Positions 42,536 through 52,231 are shown, counted from the first letter of the stretch. The stretch: 64,000 bases of DNA from Paenibacillus chitinolyticus NBRC 15660 (GCF_000739915.1 NZ_BBJT01000004.1:434001-498000); one strand, 5' to 3'. The notes: a model not told the origin generated them from the sequence alone. Translations and numbers: made by a program.

Positions 42536-44281
42536 TTACGGCCGGTCCCATAAGCGCCGCATTTCACCGGAGGATCGCAGAAGTTCATCCAAGGTGCCCT
42601 GCTCCGCGATAGCGCCGTCTTTCAAGACGACGATATGATCCGCTCTCTCGAAAGCCGCCCTGCGGTGGGACACGACAAGGAAGGTCGTATCCCGGAGCCG
42701 ATCCAGCCGCTTCCACAGCTCGCTTTCGGTACGGGCGTCCAGAGAGCTGGACAAGTCGTCCAGGACGAGGAGGCTGCTCTCGCGGGCAAACATCCGGGCC
42801 GCCGCCGTCCGCTGAATCTGTCCTCCGGACAGCTTGACCCCCTTCACGCCGACAATCGTCTCGAGACCTTTTTCCAATTGACTGATGTCCTTGTCCAGCA
42901 CAGCTTGATAGACCGCTTCCCCGAGCCGTTCTTCGGCCAAGCCGAGCAGAATGTTTTCCTTCAGGGAACCGTCGAAAAGGCCCGGCACCTGCGAGGTATA
43001 AGCGGCCCGCGGCGGCGTGAAAAACATGTCCGGCTCTTCCACTTTCTCCAGGTTCCAGCGTATTTCTCCCGCATCCGCAGGCAGCAAGCCGAGCAGCGTC
43101 CGCAGCAGCGTCGTTTTGCCCGAGCCGTTACGCCCCGTAACGACCACAAACGATCCTCCGGGAATGTGCAGGTCAATGTTCCGGATTCCCCTGACCGTGC
43201 CGCGGTGAAGGTAAGTCAGCCCTCTGGTCTCCAGCAAATGCAGCCGGCTTGGGGAGGCGGGAAGACCCGGAGACGGCGTCGGAGCTTCTTCCTTCAGCTC
43301 CAGCTTCCTTCGCGCGAGCAGCGTATCGGGCGATGCTTCCTGCAGAAGATGAAGGAGTCTGTTTACGGACACACTCGCCTGTCGGTATGTTTTCAAGAGA
43401 TAACCGACGTACTGGACAAACCCCGTCAACACTCCGATATAGGCGACAAACAGGGCGAAGTTCCCCACGGTCAGCTCCCCTTTCCCCGAAAGAAAAGCGG
43501 CAGCCAGCAGAATGAAACCCGTTCCGGTCTGCGTGGTGTTCGTCAAAAAAGCGGAGACGGTCCGGTCCAGCAGCCTTTCTTTCAGAACGGCCCTCATGCG
43601 CACCTCTCCGAGAGACCGGAAGCGCCGGCTTACGAACGTTTCCGCATTCTGCAGCCGGATCGCCTGGGCCGCGCCGCAAACCTCCCCAATAAAGCCCGAT
43701 ATCCCGCTTTCGGCTTTCCGGGAAGCTTCCCGCCTTTTTTGCAGAGAAGCCGCCGCCAACTGACCGAGACTTAACATGAACACTAGCGGTAAAAAAACAA
43801 GCAGCGTGATGCCGGGGGAAGCCGACCATAAAATTCCGCCCGCCGCCGCCGCAAACAGGACTTTGACGGGCAGCAGGTTGTACAAACGCAGCAGATCGGC
43901 CAGCTCTTCCACATCGTCACGGAACGTCGAGACAGCTTCGCCCGTCGTGTATGGGAGGGCCCTGGCCCCCGGCCGCTTGAGAATATGCTCCAGCAGATTT
44001 TGCCGGATCAGGCTCTTGACGCGGAAGTTCAGCTCCGTCTCCGTCCGGGTCCCCCACACGATGGACCCCGCCGAAGCCAGCGCATTCACGGCCAGCAGCG
44101 CGATGACAAACCACACCCCGCCGGCCTCCTCCCCGGTGCCTGCCAGCTTGTCGAAGACCAGCTTGACCAGCAGCCCCGCGATTAGAGGCGACAAATTGAA
44201 CGGCAGCCAGATCGCGGCCCCCTTCCAGAAAAGCCGGGGATGGCAGACGGACAATCTCCACATCAGCCGAAGTGGGCTCAT
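42536..44281 (-). CDS. ABC exporter half-transporter 3, degenerate nucleotide site
   Basis: 581 residues, ATG 44281 overlapping the TGA of the next gene. Membrane domain about 20-305, Walker [10 protein letters not shown], signature [15 protein letters not shown], Walker [13 protein letters not shown] (Asp for Glu). Paralogue of 38953-40725 (both contain the IRRxIDL-like entry and PGTxxGI segments). It is expected to pair with 44278-46026. Confidence 0.88.
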   Translation of the reverse strand: MSPLRLMWRLSVCHPRLFWKGAAIWLPFNLSPLIAGLLVKLVFDKLAGTGEEAGGVWFVIALLAVNALASAGSIVWGTRTETELNFRVKSLIRQNLLEHILKRPGARALPYTTGEAVSTFRDDVEELADLLRLYNLLPVKVLFAAAAGGILWSASPGITLLVFLPLVFMLSLGQLAAASLQKRREASRKAESGISGFIGEVCGAAQAIRLQNAETFVSRRFRSLGEVRMRAVLKERLLDRTVSAFLTNTTQTGTGFILLAAAFLSGKGELTVGNFALFVAYIGVLTGFVQYVGYLLKTYRQASVSVNRLLHLLQEASPDTLLARRKLELKEEAPTPSPGLPASPSRLHLLETRGLTYLHRGTVRGIRNIDLHIPGGSFVVVTGRNGSGKTTLLRTLLGLLPADAGEIRWNLEKVEEPDMFFTPPRAAYTSQVPGLFDGSLKENILLGLAEERLGEAVYQAVLDKDISQLEKGLETIVGVKGVKLSGGQIQRTAAARMFARESSLLVLDDLSSSLDARTESELWKRLDRLRDTTFLVVSHRRAAFERADHIVVLKDGAIAEQGTLDELLRSSGEMRRLWDRP

Positions 44282-46026
44282 ACCGTCCGGTTGCGCAAGC
44301 TTTGACGCAGCAGCCGCGAATAGCGCGAATCCGGATCTTCCAGCAGCGCCCCCTGCAGATCGTTCTCCGCAATCCGTCCGCCGTCCATGACCAAAATCCG
44401 GTCCACATGCCGGAGCGTACTCAGCCTGTGGGCGATAAGGATAGCCGTTCTTCCCCGGAGCAGTTTTCTTACGGCGCGGTCGAGCTTTTCTTCCGTCGCC
44501 GGGTCGAGACGGGAAGAAGCTTCATCCAGGATAATCAGCCCCGGGTCCTTGAGAAAAACGCGCGCGAACGCCAGCAGCTGCGCCTCGCCTGCGGACAGTC
44601 CGCCGCCGCCGGCTTCGAGCTGCGTATCCAAGCCTTGCGGAAGCGCCTCGAACCAGCTGTCCAGGCTTAATTCGGTCAGCAGGCTGACAATTTTCCCGTC
44701 CGGGATGCTTGGGTCAAAGAAGGTCAGATTGTCCCGGACCGTGCCTTTAAAAATCTGCACGTCCTGCGTGACGATGCCCACCCGCTCCCTCAGCCCGGAC
44801 AGCTTTACGCGGCTGATGTCGGTTCCGCCCAGAGAAACTGTGCCCGACTGGGGATCGTAAAGGCGCAAAAGCAGCCTCGCGATCGAGGTTTTGCCGCTCC
44901 CCGTGCGGCCCACTATACCGAGCGATTCGCCCGCTTCCAGCTTGAATCCGATCCCGTGCAGCACAGGCTCGCCGGGCGTATAGCCGAATTCGACACCGCT
45001 GAATTCGACGGAAAGCGCGCCGCCCGGCAGGGTGTCTCCTCCTTCCGCCGGGTCGCCCACCGACGGCCGGATTTCGAACAGCTGCCGGATTCGTTCGATA
45101 TTGGCCGAAGCGCGCTGCAGGGCGCCCAGCTCCAGCCGGATGGTATCGATAGGCCCGACCAGCATAACCGTGTACATCATGATCATGTAGATGGCGCCGG
45201 GACCTGCCAAACCGGCATGCCACAGCCATGAGCTGACGCCGAATGTGAGGATGGTGCTTAAACCCAGCAGCAGCATGGAACTCATCCACATAACGGAGAA
45301 CGCCCGGCCGGCCTCCATATGAACAGGCAGCCATTGATTCAGAAGCGCTTTAAACTTCCGCATCACGTACCCCGAAGCCCCGCTCGAGCGAGTATCTTCC
45401 GTATTCGTCAGCTGTTCGCCGATAAAACCGAAGAAGGCGGAGGACGTTTCACCGACGCGGACCCAATGCGGCAGCGCGTAATCGCGAAGGAGGTAATATA
45501 CAAGTGCCGAGCCCGCCACAAACAAAGTCATGACGGCTCCGATACTCCAGTGGATGTTGTAAAGAACGATGAGGGTGACGCCCAGAAGCACCAGGTTGTT
45601 CGTGAACCGGACCACAAATTTATAAAAAAACTCAGCCAGTCCGTTGACCGCTCCGTCTACGCGATCCAGCAGTTCTCCCGGGCTGTAATGGTGGAAGAAA
45701 GCGATGTCCTGCCCCAGACAATGCCGCATCAGCCGGCTGCGGAGCTTGTTGGCGGCCGACCAGCCGACATGTTCTCCGACATAGTCGGAAGCCAGCGAAA
45801 GAATCTGATAACACACGCCCAGCAGGATGAAAAGAAAAATGAACCTTTCCGCGGGCTCCGGAGAATTCAGTGAATCGAAGTACTTCATTAACAGCCAGGG
45901 CATGGTAAGCTGTACGACGATATTGGCGGCCAGCAGCAGCGTTAACAGCGCGAAGCGGCTTTTGTGCTGCTTCAGATAAGGGCCGACCAGGCGAAAATAA
46001 GGGAGGATCGGTAGCTTAGTCCACAT
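44278..46026 (-). CDS. ABC exporter half-transporter 4
   Basis: 582 residues, ATG 46026, overlapping the upstream isomerase gene by 11 bases. Walker [10 protein letters not shown], signature [15 protein letters not shown], Walker [13 protein letters not shown] with glutamate. Partner of 42536-44281. No C39 peptidase or other extra domain is fused to any of the four transporters, so they are not leader-cleaving PCAT exporters. Confidence 0.88.
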   Translation of the reverse strand: MWTKLPILPYFRLVGPYLKQHKSRFALLTLLLAANIVVQLTMPWLLMKYFDSLNSPEPAERFIFLFILLGVCYQILSLASDYVGEHVGWSAANKLRSRLMRHCLGQDIAFFHHYSPGELLDRVDGAVNGLAEFFYKFVVRFTNNLVLLGVTLIVLYNIHWSIGAVMTLFVAGSALVYYLLRDYALPHWVRVGETSSAFFGFIGEQLTNTEDTRSSGASGYVMRKFKALLNQWLPVHMEAGRAFSVMWMSSMLLLGLSTILTFGVSSWLWHAGLAGPGAIYMIMMYTVMLVGPIDTIRLELGALQRASANIERIRQLFEIRPSVGDPAEGGDTLPGGALSVEFSGVEFGYTPGEPVLHGIGFKLEAGESLGIVGRTGSGKTSIARLLLRLYDPQSGTVSLGGTDISRVKLSGLRERVGIVTQDVQIFKGTVRDNLTFFDPSIPDGKIVSLLTELSLDSWFEALPQGLDTQLEAGGGGLSAGEAQLLAFARVFLKDPGLIILDEASSRLDPATEEKLDRAVRKLLRGRTAILIAHRLSTLRHVDRILVMDGGRIAENDLQGALLEDPDSRYSRLLRQSLRNRTV

Positions 46027-46879
46027 GTCCGTCTATTTTCTTCCTTTCTTGACTGAATTTCGAACTTTCACTCTTCAGAACGTCCAGAGACAGACGTACG
46101 GCTTCACCCGGAGGACAGGAGACCTCGTCCATTTCCAGGGTCAGAAAACCCGAGAAGTCATGTCCGGCCAGGTCCCGCAAGAGAGAAGAAAGATCCAGCA
46201 TCCCTCCTCCCAGCTCCGTAAAAACGGTTTTCCGGCTGCCCGGCCGGGCGCTCCCCGGATCGCCCTCTACAGGACGGACGTCCTTCACATGCAGAGCCGT
46301 TATTCTCTGTCCGTACCGTTCCAGCAGATCCCGCAACGCGATACCGGCTTCATGGAGATGTCCCACATCCGGGACCAGCCCGAGATCGCCGGGCGTCCGC
46401 TCCATGACGTAATCGATTTCCTCTCGTGTGTAAATACAGTGGGAAATGTGCGGATGAATGGCGGCGGCTACCCCGTGAAAGCCGTACCGCTTGTTAATTT
46501 CGGCCGCCATGGCCGCCATGCGGAGCCGGTCTTCCCCGGTCCAATCCCGTTTCAGCCGGATGCCGGGGCCCAGAATAACCCGGCCGATTCCGGCCGACTC
46601 CAGCATTCTCGCCAGCCGGTCATGGTGAAGATAGATTTCCCGGCGCCGGTTCCAGCCCGCGAAATGCCCGAATTCGAACACACCGGACACCCTGTGGCCC
46701 GTTTCGTCCAGCAGCTCACGCCATCGGTCCATTTCCCGTTCAAAAGGCAGAAGCAGCCGGCTGCCGATTTCCACATAGGCCACATCCAGCGCGGCCAGCT
46801 CCTTCAGGCCGGTCCGGTATGCCTCCCCCCACGGAGTGAGCTGGCAAGAAACTTTCGAACGATGAAACATCTGTGTCAT
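46016..46879 (-). CDS. TIM-barrel sugar isomerase/epimerase-like protein
   Basis: 287 residues from ATG 46879 (AAGGTG seven bases upstream). AP-endonuclease family 2/xylose-isomerase-like barrel: VAYVEIGS, SGVFEFGHFAGW, VAAAIHPHISHCIY, LGLVPDVGHLHEAG and LHVKDVRP, ending FSGFLTLEMDE. The His/Asp/Glu residues in these strands fit the divalent-metal site of inosose dehydratases, hydroxypyruvate isomerases and tagatose 3-epimerases. The substrate is unknown; a sugar or inositol-like precursor is likely given the neighbours. Confidence 0.78.
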   Translation of the reverse strand: MTQMFHRSKVSCQLTPWGEAYRTGLKELAALDVAYVEIGSRLLLPFEREMDRWRELLDETGHRVSGVFEFGHFAGWNRRREIYLHHDRLARMLESAGIGRVILGPGIRLKRDWTGEDRLRMAAMAAEINKRYGFHGVAAAIHPHISHCIYTREEIDYVMERTPGDLGLVPDVGHLHEAGIALRDLLERYGQRITALHVKDVRPVEGDPGSARPGSRKTVFTELGGGMLDLSSLLRDLAGHDFSGFLTLEMDEVSCPPGEAVRLSLDVLKSESSKFSQERKKIDGHVD

Positions 46880-47032
46880 CTTCACGCACCTTCATTGTTT
46901 TTGTGAGTTGCCGCCGTATCGTTTGCCATCCAGGTTCGCCGCATAGGTTTATTGTAGGTTTCCGCCGCCCGGTCTTCTCGGGTTTCCATGCGTAATGCTG
47001 CGGGATTAAGCTGGACGGCCGCCGGAGAACGC

Positions 47033-47062
47033 AAAAAAACCGGCCCCTTCCGGGTACCGGTT
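47033..47062 (-). terminator. intrinsic terminator after the VOC gene
   Basis: Minus-strand hairpin AACCGG/CCGGTT with a 13-base loop and a run of seven T residues, 16 bases after the stop of the VOC protein. Confidence 0.65.
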
Positions 47063-47077
47063 GCTTGCCGAGGTTTT

Positions 47078-47455
47078 TTAAGCCTCCGCCAATTGTAAAA
47101 CGCCGATAAAATTATTGTTAATGTCGTAAAATTTCAGAAACTTGGCGAAGCCGCCGTCATCGAAGCTGACGATTCTGACCTGTTCTTCTTCCAGCCTGCT
47201 GGCGAGGAGATCGATTTCGTTGCTTTTGAAGAAAATGACCGGCATGGTCTCTCCGTCTTTGTCAAAATGTGCGGAAGAATAATCGCTGGACTGCCACAGC
47301 ATTAAATTCGGGCCGTTCTCCAGTTTCAGCATCGCACATTCCCCGTAGTTGTCGAGCAGCGTGCAGCCGAACATTTTCCCATACCACTCAATGGATTGCT
47401 TCAGGTCAGAAACAGGCAGTTGAACATGATCTATTCCGGTCAAAGTCTGGGTCAC
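47078..47455 (-). CDS. VOC (glyoxalase/bleomycin-resistance) superfamily protein
   Basis: 125 residues from GTG 47455, where AAGGAGC stands eight bases upstream; ATG 47494 has no ribosome site. The fold is shown by GIDHVQLPVSDLKQSIEWYGKMFG at the start and the second half FYDINNNFIGVLQL. His near residue 9 and Glu/Gln positions could bind a metal. Members include glyoxalases, extradiol dioxygenases, epimerases and small-molecule-sequestering resistance proteins. It has its own terminator, so a self-resistance role is conceivable. Confidence 0.75.
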   Translation of the reverse strand: MTQTLTGIDHVQLPVSDLKQSIEWYGKMFGCTLLDNYGECAMLKLENGPNLMLWQSSDYSSAHFDKDGETMPVIFFKSNEIDLLASRLEEEQVRIVSFDDGGFAKFLKFYDINNNFIGVLQLAEA

Positions 47456-47567
47456 GGGATCAGCTCCTTGATCTTTATAGGTATACACTTCCATAATTGG
47501 ATAAAGCTATTTACATCTTACCTTTGCGGCTGTTCGAGCGTCAAGAAATAATGGGTGCGCTCCACGG

Positions 47568-47584
47568 AAAAAAAGCCTGCTGGC
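47568..47584 (-). terminator. possible terminator after acpS
   Basis: Minus-strand AGCC-AGCA-GGCT mini-hairpin followed by seven T residues, 41 bases after the acpS stop. The stem is short. Confidence 0.4.
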
Positions 47585-47624
47585 TGCCTCCGGCGGAGAC
47601 ATTTCAACAGACTGCGGAACATGT

Positions 47625-48002
47625 TCAGGCCTTGCAGAGGACCACCTGGCCGAGCGCATACTCCCCCGAATGAGAGATGCTTATGTAAATGTGAAGTCCC
47701 AGACGCTTGCAGTCCTCCTGGGCCTTTCCGTGCAGGATAAGTTCAGGCTGACCGGAGGGTTTGTTAACGACTTCGAGGTCCTTAAATAAGTACTGCCCGC
47801 CCAGCCCGGAACCCGTCGCCTTCAGGAACGCTTCTTTGACGGCCCACCTTGCCGCCAGATGCTGGGCGGGACTCGTATGCCGGCTGCAGTAAGCCCGCTC
47901 GCGGTCCGTGAACACCTTCCGCAGGAAGCTCTCCCCCTGCCTTTTCACCGCCTCTTCAAGCTGGGCAATGTTCTGTAAATCCACGCCAATTCCGTAGATC
48001 AT
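47625..48002 (-). CDS. acpS: holo-[acyl-carrier-protein] synthase
   Basis: 125 residues from ATG 48002 (GGAGGAGC; ATGA overlap). AcpS landmarks: GIGVDLQNI with Asp8 and WAVKEAFLKATGSG with Glu57, the magnesium/CoA ligands. It transfers 4'-phosphopantetheine from CoA to a carrier-protein serine. A dedicated copy coupled to a glycosyltransferase gene, far from the usual chromosomal acpS context, supports a role in activating the three ACPs of this region. Confidence 0.9.
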   Translation of the reverse strand: MIYGIGVDLQNIAQLEEAVKRQGESFLRKVFTDRERAYCSRHTSPAQHLAARWAVKEAFLKATGSGLGGQYLFKDLEVVNKPSGQPELILHGKAQEDCKRLGLHIYISISHSGEYALGQVVLCKA

Positions 48003-49207
48003 AGCTCCTCCAGGGCCATCGCCCTTCGGTTCAAAAGCGACATGCACCGCTTGTAGATTTCCCTCGCTCCTCCGTACTTGCGGCTCCGGATCAGCGAAGC
48101 GAGTTCCCCGGCCCGTTCTTTGTAACCGTCTTCGATTATATATAAGGCAAGCTTATACAAATGATCGGCCGTAAACGTTCCCGGCAGCATATACTCTCCC
48201 GCTCCCGTTTCCTGCACCTTGCGGGCATTGAACTCCCGCTCCGTATGCGTCGGCAGGATAAGCGACGGAATGCCCCTCATGATGGCGGACAGGCAGCTTC
48301 CATGTCCCCCGTGGTGGATAAACAACCGGCAGTTCTGCAGCATATGCGAATTAAAATACGGGATGACCGTGACATTCGCGGGAAGCCCCGCCTTCAAACG
48401 CTCCGGCAGTCCGTCGCTTGCGGCTATAACGACCGCTTCCGCTTTCCCTCCGAATGCCTCCGTGACATGATTCAGCAGCTGCAAACCCGTAGCGCCCGCG
48501 GTATCCTGCAGCCTGCCCGGATAGACGAGGACAAACGGCTCGTCCGGAAGACGGGCGCCGGCGGGACCTGCGGCCGGGTATTCGATCGGGCCCACATAAC
48601 GAACGCCGTTCGTGTAGACAGGGTCCATCTCCGGAATGCCCGGGATAAAGTTGAGCGTCCCCGCATTAAGCTGCTCCATACGCCGGATGTCCGGCAGGCC
48701 CAGCCTGTTCAGCACCCGGTTGACGACCGGCGTCACTCTCGGCAGATTACGGGGAGGCCGCCCCCAATAATGCATGGGCTGCCCGTCCGGATGGAAGCAG
48801 GACTGGGTGATCGAGGCAACCGGAATGCCCAGATAACGGGCGGCGATTGCCGTGTGGGGACTCATGTCCGTAATAACCAGATCGGCGTTGAATTTCTCCA
48901 GCATGCGAATCCGGTGATGAATCCAGGCCTGGACGAAATCCGGGTCGAGCAGGCCCGCTCCCGCATAGTAATGGTCCAGGTTATAGAAAACCGGACCCCC
49001 GGCTATCATCCTCTCCGCGGACGGAACGGTCGGATCGTCGTCAGGCAGATGCTTGAAACCTCTGCTTTCAATAAAAGCAGCGCTGCCCTCCCCGTATATG
49101 CTGAAAGCCACAGCATGTCCGGAACGCCGGAAGTGCTCGGCTACCGGCAAACACCGGAGCACGGGGCCAAGGCCGCCGCTTAAACCGAAAAAGATCCGTT
49201 TCGTCAT
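47999..49207 (-). CDS. GT1 (MGT-type) glycosyltransferase
   Basis: 402 residues, ATG 49207 with GGGAGAG upstream. GT-B fold: FFGLSGGLGPVLRCLPVAEHF at the N-terminus and LFIHHGGHGSCLSAIMRGIPSLILP in the donor domain. The usual catalytic histidine in the N-terminal GH motif is replaced in this sequence by GGLGPV, so the base may differ. Related to 7478-8644 but divergent. Coupled by ATGA overlap to the sugar nucleotidyltransferase, suggesting it uses that enzyme's product. Confidence 0.82.
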   Translation of the reverse strand: MTKRIFFGLSGGLGPVLRCLPVAEHFRRSGHAVAFSIYGEGSAAFIESRGFKHLPDDDPTVPSAERMIAGGPVFYNLDHYYAGAGLLDPDFVQAWIHHRIRMLEKFNADLVITDMSPHTAIAARYLGIPVASITQSCFHPDGQPMHYWGRPPRNLPRVTPVVNRVLNRLGLPDIRRMEQLNAGTLNFIPGIPEMDPVYTNGVRYVGPIEYPAAGPAGARLPDEPFVLVYPGRLQDTAGATGLQLLNHVTEAFGGKAEAVVIAASDGLPERLKAGLPANVTVIPYFNSHMLQNCRLFIHHGGHGSCLSAIMRGIPSLILPTHTEREFNARKVQETGAGEYMLPGTFTADHLYKLALYIIEDGYKERAGELASLIRSRKYGGAREIYKRCMSLLNRRAMALEEL

Positions 49208-49947
49208 GCCCCATCACTCTCCCGCTTTCTGTAGTTTCTTGTAAAAGAAGCAGCCTCCTCCGGCGTTCCCAGAGGAAAGCATCTGTCCGCCTGGTCCGCG
49301 ACGACGGTAAATCCCCGCGCGATCAGCCGGTTGTACAGCGGAGCCACGTAGGTTTCGCCTTCCGCCGTTCCGAAGCGCACCGCTTCCTCCGCCGACTCCA
49401 GAAACAGTCCGGCTTGCCGGAAATAGTACAGCCCCGTCGTCGCCCGGTTTGAGATCACCCGCTTCTCCCTGACCTCCGCGACCCGGTCCCCCTCGTCTGT
49501 CCGCACATAGCTGTAAGCGGGGCTGGCGGAAGTAAACACGGAGATAATCCCGTCGGCCTCGTTTCCTCTCGTGCGGATCGTTCTGCCTATGGAGGATTCC
49601 GTATACGTATCGCAATTGTAAATGAGAAGGGGCAGCTCCGGATCAAGGCACGCTTCCGTGCTTAACACCGTCTCCGCCTGTCCTCCCGTAACTTCGGGCA
49701 GAGAGCGGATAACGGCATTCCCGCAGCAGCTTCTGATGACCGTCTCCAATTCTCCCTGCTCCAGATGTTCTTCCAGACAGACGAACAAGATTGTATTCCC
49801 GGGAAAATGCGGCGTTAAACTTTCCAGCGCCCATTGCAGCATCGGCTTTCCCGCAACGGGTATGAGCATTTTCGGAACGGATATGCCCGCATCCCGGAAG
49901 CGCTGCCCCCGGCCCGCCATCGGAATCACGATTTGGATGGGCTTCAT
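49204..49947 (-). CDS. sugar-phosphate nucleotidyltransferase
   Basis: 247 residues from ATG 49947, overlapping the TGA of the HAD gene. The nucleotidyltransferase signature is IPMAGRGQRFRDAG...PKMLIPVAGKPML, followed by the metal aspartate in LLIYNCDTYTE. It resembles glucose-1-phosphate thymidylyl/uridylyl transferases and HddC-type heptose-1-phosphate guanylyltransferases. Pairing with a small HAD phosphatase recalls capsule loci. It may provide a nucleotide sugar for the adjacent glycosyltransferase; base and sugar cannot be decided. Confidence 0.8.
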   Translation of the reverse strand: MKPIQIVIPMAGRGQRFRDAGISVPKMLIPVAGKPMLQWALESLTPHFPGNTILFVCLEEHLEQGELETVIRSCCGNAVIRSLPEVTGGQAETVLSTEACLDPELPLLIYNCDTYTESSIGRTIRTRGNEADGIISVFTSASPAYSYVRTDEGDRVAEVREKRVISNRATTGLYYFRQAGLFLESAEEAVRFGTAEGETYVAPLYNRLIARGFTVVADQADRCFPLGTPEEAASFTRNYRKRESDGA

Positions 49948-50291
49948 CCGATGTTCAGCCGTTCCAGAACCTCGTCCCAGCTGTGGTAGACCAGGGCCAG
50001 ATCGTCCACGTACACGTCGCCGTAAGGCTTGCCGAAAACAATTTCGTCGTAGGGGATTTCGTAGCGTTCCAGCCAGTCCAGCGTCAGGCTGCCGACCCGG
50101 GCAAGAACCTCCCCGACATTGCCCCCGCACGTTTTCATATGACGGGCCGTGTGGATGATAATCCGGTGCCCTTCTTCTTTCAGCCTGCGCAGAGCCTCGA
50201 CCGAGCCCGGTAAAGGCGTAACATCGGCATACGACTCGCCTTCTTTTTTCAATGTGCAAATAGTCCCGTCCAAATCCAATACGATCCGCAT
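49944..50291 (-). CDS. small HAD-superfamily phosphatase
   Basis: 115 residues, ATG 50291 behind GGAGGAA. HAD motif I is VLDLDGTIC (Asp6, Asp8), motif II IIIHTARHMKT and motif III/IV near IVFGKPYGDVYVDDLAL. It has no cap domain and resembles small capsular-locus phosphatases. It is the only visible candidate for the missing heptose-1,7-bisphosphate phosphatase (GmhB) activity, although it lacks the zinc-binding cysteines of classical GmhB. Likely start of the long operon, since a 106-base gap precedes it. Confidence 0.8.
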   Translation of the reverse strand: MRIVLDLDGTICTLKKEGESYADVTPLPGSVEALRRLKEEGHRIIIHTARHMKTCGGNVGEVLARVGSLTLDWLERYEIPYDEIVFGKPYGDVYVDDLALVYHSWDEVLERLNIG

Positions 50292-50337
50292 AGTATTCCT
50301 CCATTCTTTGCCTACGGCAATCGTACCAGAGCGGGCC

Positions 50338-50348
50338 GGACAAGAATC
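50338..50348. promoter_or_regulatory. CCGGACAAGAA site shared with the 26.1 kb promoter
   Basis: This 11-mer, in the gap upstream of the HAD gene, is identical to 26164-26174 in the divergent promoter region. It may be part of a shared operator. No clear -10 was identified in this gap. Confidence 0.35.
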
Positions 50349-50397
50349 AGATTCCGTTGCGGGATATTAGGCGGTTGTTGATTCATCCCTGCGGACG

Positions 50398-51411
50398 TCA
50401 TCGGACGTCATCGGACGGCCCCTCCCTCCGCCGGTCGAGCCACTGCTGCAGAAGGGCGGTATTATCGGCTTCCTTCTGCTTCACCCGCTCCATTCGGGCC
50501 AATACCCGCTCTTCGAAAGCCTCGAATTGATTGCCCGTCGCCGCCCGCATAAGCAGATTAGCCGCCACCATCCAGCTTTGGTCGGCTTCCAGATACGATT
50601 CGGCAAGCGGGTGCTCTCCGATCGCTTTAAGAAAAAGGTGATGGTGATACCGGGAGTTGGCGATTTCCTTGAATCCTTCATACAAATAACTGGCCGACTT
50701 AAACTTGACGGCGTCCTCTTCGATCGTCTTCAAGCTTCTTATTTTGTCGCAAATGGGCACGAAAGCGGCGAGACCGGCATAGCTGCCCGGCGGGCAATCG
50801 TACGTGATCGCTCCCGTCATATTCGCCTGGTTGTCCCGGATTACGCTTTTGCAGAATGCCGGCGTAAGCTCCTCGGGAGGGGGCCCGTCCGTTCTTACCA
50901 GGAACCACACATACAACCGTTTATAAAACGCGCTGTTCAGCGAAGCGTCGAATACGGCCTGCAGTTCGGACTCTTCGAGAAAGCCGTGATATTCGTAATA
51001 ATGATCGCAGATTTCGAACGTGCCCTCCCGGCAGCCGATCACCTCCAAGGCGTGCGGGAAATGGGTCCTTTTATAAAACCCGCTGTACGGCAAATAATAA
51101 ATATCGGATTCGATGATTGCGCTCTTTCCGTTTGCAAGAGCCGCTTTCAGCATCCGCATATACTCGTTTCCCGCAGAGGCTGCCTCCTTATGGAGCCGGG
51201 CGCCGAACAGCCCATATACGAAATCGTCCAGCTGCCGGTAATAGGGGCTGATTTGGAACTCATCCTCGTCCTCCGTATCGCGGTAAAACAATCCGGCCTG
51301 ATTGAACAGGTAAACCAGATGGCCCTCTTCAACGGGAAGGCGCTTCAGCAGAGCGGCAATATTGACATAGAAACAATTCAATCGGGTTTCTTTGTATAAC
51401 GTAAAAGACAT
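50398..51411 (-). CDS. BtrH-like (C39-fold) acyltransferase candidate C
   Basis: 337 residues, ATG 51411 behind GGAGGAGG (slightly long spacing). N-terminal cysteine in TRLNCFYVNIAALL (Cys13), and about 107 residues later THFPHALEVIGCREGTFEICD (His117/His120, Asp136), the layout shared with 9766-10734 and 20097-21122. The C-terminal half is helical (MLKAAL, ARMERVKQKEADN). It is the enzyme gene nearest to the peptide family, and lies just past the hairpin that ends the P2-P1 unit. It may transfer an acyl group from a carrier protein to an amine of the product. Family assignment is by pattern only. Confidence 0.6.
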   Translation of the reverse strand: MSFTLYKETRLNCFYVNIAALLKRLPVEEGHLVYLFNQAGLFYRDTEDEDEFQISPYYRQLDDFVYGLFGARLHKEAASAGNEYMRMLKAALANGKSAIIESDIYYLPYSGFYKRTHFPHALEVIGCREGTFEICDHYYEYHGFLEESELQAVFDASLNSAFYKRLYVWFLVRTDGPPPEELTPAFCKSVIRDNQANMTGAITYDCPPGSYAGLAAFVPICDKIRSLKTIEEDAVKFKSASYLYEGFKEIANSRYHHHLFLKAIGEHPLAESYLEADQSWMVAANLLMRAATGNQFEAFEERVLARMERVKQKEADNTALLQQWLDRRREGPSDDVR

Positions 51412-51474
51412 CCGTCGGTCCGTCCTCCTCCGTTAAGCTGTAAATCGGGATTCCATCGCTTCATAAATGAGAGA

Positions 51475-51505
51475 AAGAGATAAGCCGGGTTACAGCTTAT
51501 CTCTT
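51475..51505 (-). terminator. terminator of the P2-P1 peptide unit
   Basis: AAGAGATAAGC pairs perfectly with GCTTATCTCTT around a 9-base loop, followed on the minus strand by TTTCTC. The same AGAGATAAGC stem recurs at 52901-52937 and 53697-53729. Confidence 0.7.
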
Positions 51506-51535
51506 CCGGTCATCGGAAACTGCCGCCAAACTCAC

Positions 51536-51820
51536 CTAGCATTTCAGGGCAAATCCTGCGCAAGTCGAGTCTGGAGGCGGTACCGTGTACGCTGCTTCCT
51601 GCCGCACATCTTTCCCGGCCTCAGACGGGGTAGTTTGGACACCCGCAAGGGTGCTGCCGGAAAGAAATGCCCCGCTCGCCGGCTCCGCCCGCAAAGAATC
51701 CGCAGCCGTGCTCTGGGCGGTCAACGCCTGTACAGTCGTACTCGCGTTAAGAGTCTCAACCGCCGCAGGAGAGACAAGAATGGCGGTGGCAATGACGAAT
51801 TTCGCGGCCGTTTGGTTCAT
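51536..51820 (-). CDS. small secreted precursor-like peptide P1
   Basis: 94 residues from ATG 51820 with AAGGAAGGTG upstream. N-terminus MNQTAAKFVIATAILVSPAA shared with P3 and P5: a polar start, Lys7 and a 16-residue hydrophobic core, looking like a Sec signal peptide with a possible cleavage after NAS-T near residue 28. The middle is Ala/Ser/Thr/Gln-rich. The C-terminus is distinct: AAYTVPPPDST followed by CAGFALKC with two cysteines seven apart. Lies downstream of P2 without its own promoter, ahead of a hairpin terminator. It may be a ribosomal scaffold for modification or a secreted signal or adhesion peptide. Confidence 0.75.
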   Translation of the reverse strand: MNQTAAKFVIATAILVSPAAVETLNASTTVQALTAQSTAADSLRAEPASGAFLSGSTLAGVQTTPSEAGKDVRQEAAYTVPPPDSTCAGFALKC

Positions 51821-51915
51821 CCGTTTCACCTTCCTTTCCCCGGAATGGGCAATTCTTCGCATGAAAAACGGGAGACTGCGCTTGTGTGCTCGTCTCACCG
51901 GAGTTTTTCAGGTAC

Positions 51916-52188
51916 TTAGGCCACACATTTTACGCACAGTGACGATACGCCCGAAACCGTATATTCTCCCGGTTCCTGCAAACGCAGATCGGACGCCTTC
52001 TTCGCTGTCTGTAAGCTTGCATAAGTGTCTTCAGACGCGGAGACCGCCCGATCCTGCTGAACGTCCGCAAGCGCCGAGTACGTCTGGATAACCGCAGGCT
52101 GCCCTGCGCTGACGTCCAGGGCCGTCCCCATAGCGGGAGACACCAGTACAGCAGTTGCAATGAGAAACTTAGAAGTCGTTTCTTTCAT
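51916..52188 (-). CDS. small secreted precursor-like peptide P2
   Basis: 90 residues from ATG 52188 (AAGGAGGG eight bases upstream; ATG three codons earlier is too close to it). N-terminus MKETTSKFLIATAVLVSPAM, the second version of the shared leader, also seen in P4. Possible signal-peptidase site after DVSA. Middle is Ala/Asp/Gln-rich; C-terminus GEYTVSGVSS then LCVKCVA with a Cys-x-x-Cys pair. The EYTV segment aligns with EYTL in P4 and AYTV in P1. Promoter with GCCGAG box at 52232-52263. Confidence 0.75.
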   Translation of the reverse strand: MKETTSKFLIATAVLVSPAMGTALDVSAGQPAVIQTYSALADVQQDRAVSASEDTYASLQTAKKASDLRLQEPGEYTVSGVSSLCVKCVA

Positions 52189-52231
52189 TCCATCCACCCT
52201 CCTTTCTTCTAAAGAATACCGGTTCTCCTTC

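Noticed and set aside
38953-46026. Peptidase-containing (PCAT) transporters that would cut peptide leaders
   Set aside because: None of the four transporters has an N-terminal C39 domain, and the peptides lack a double-glycine leader end.
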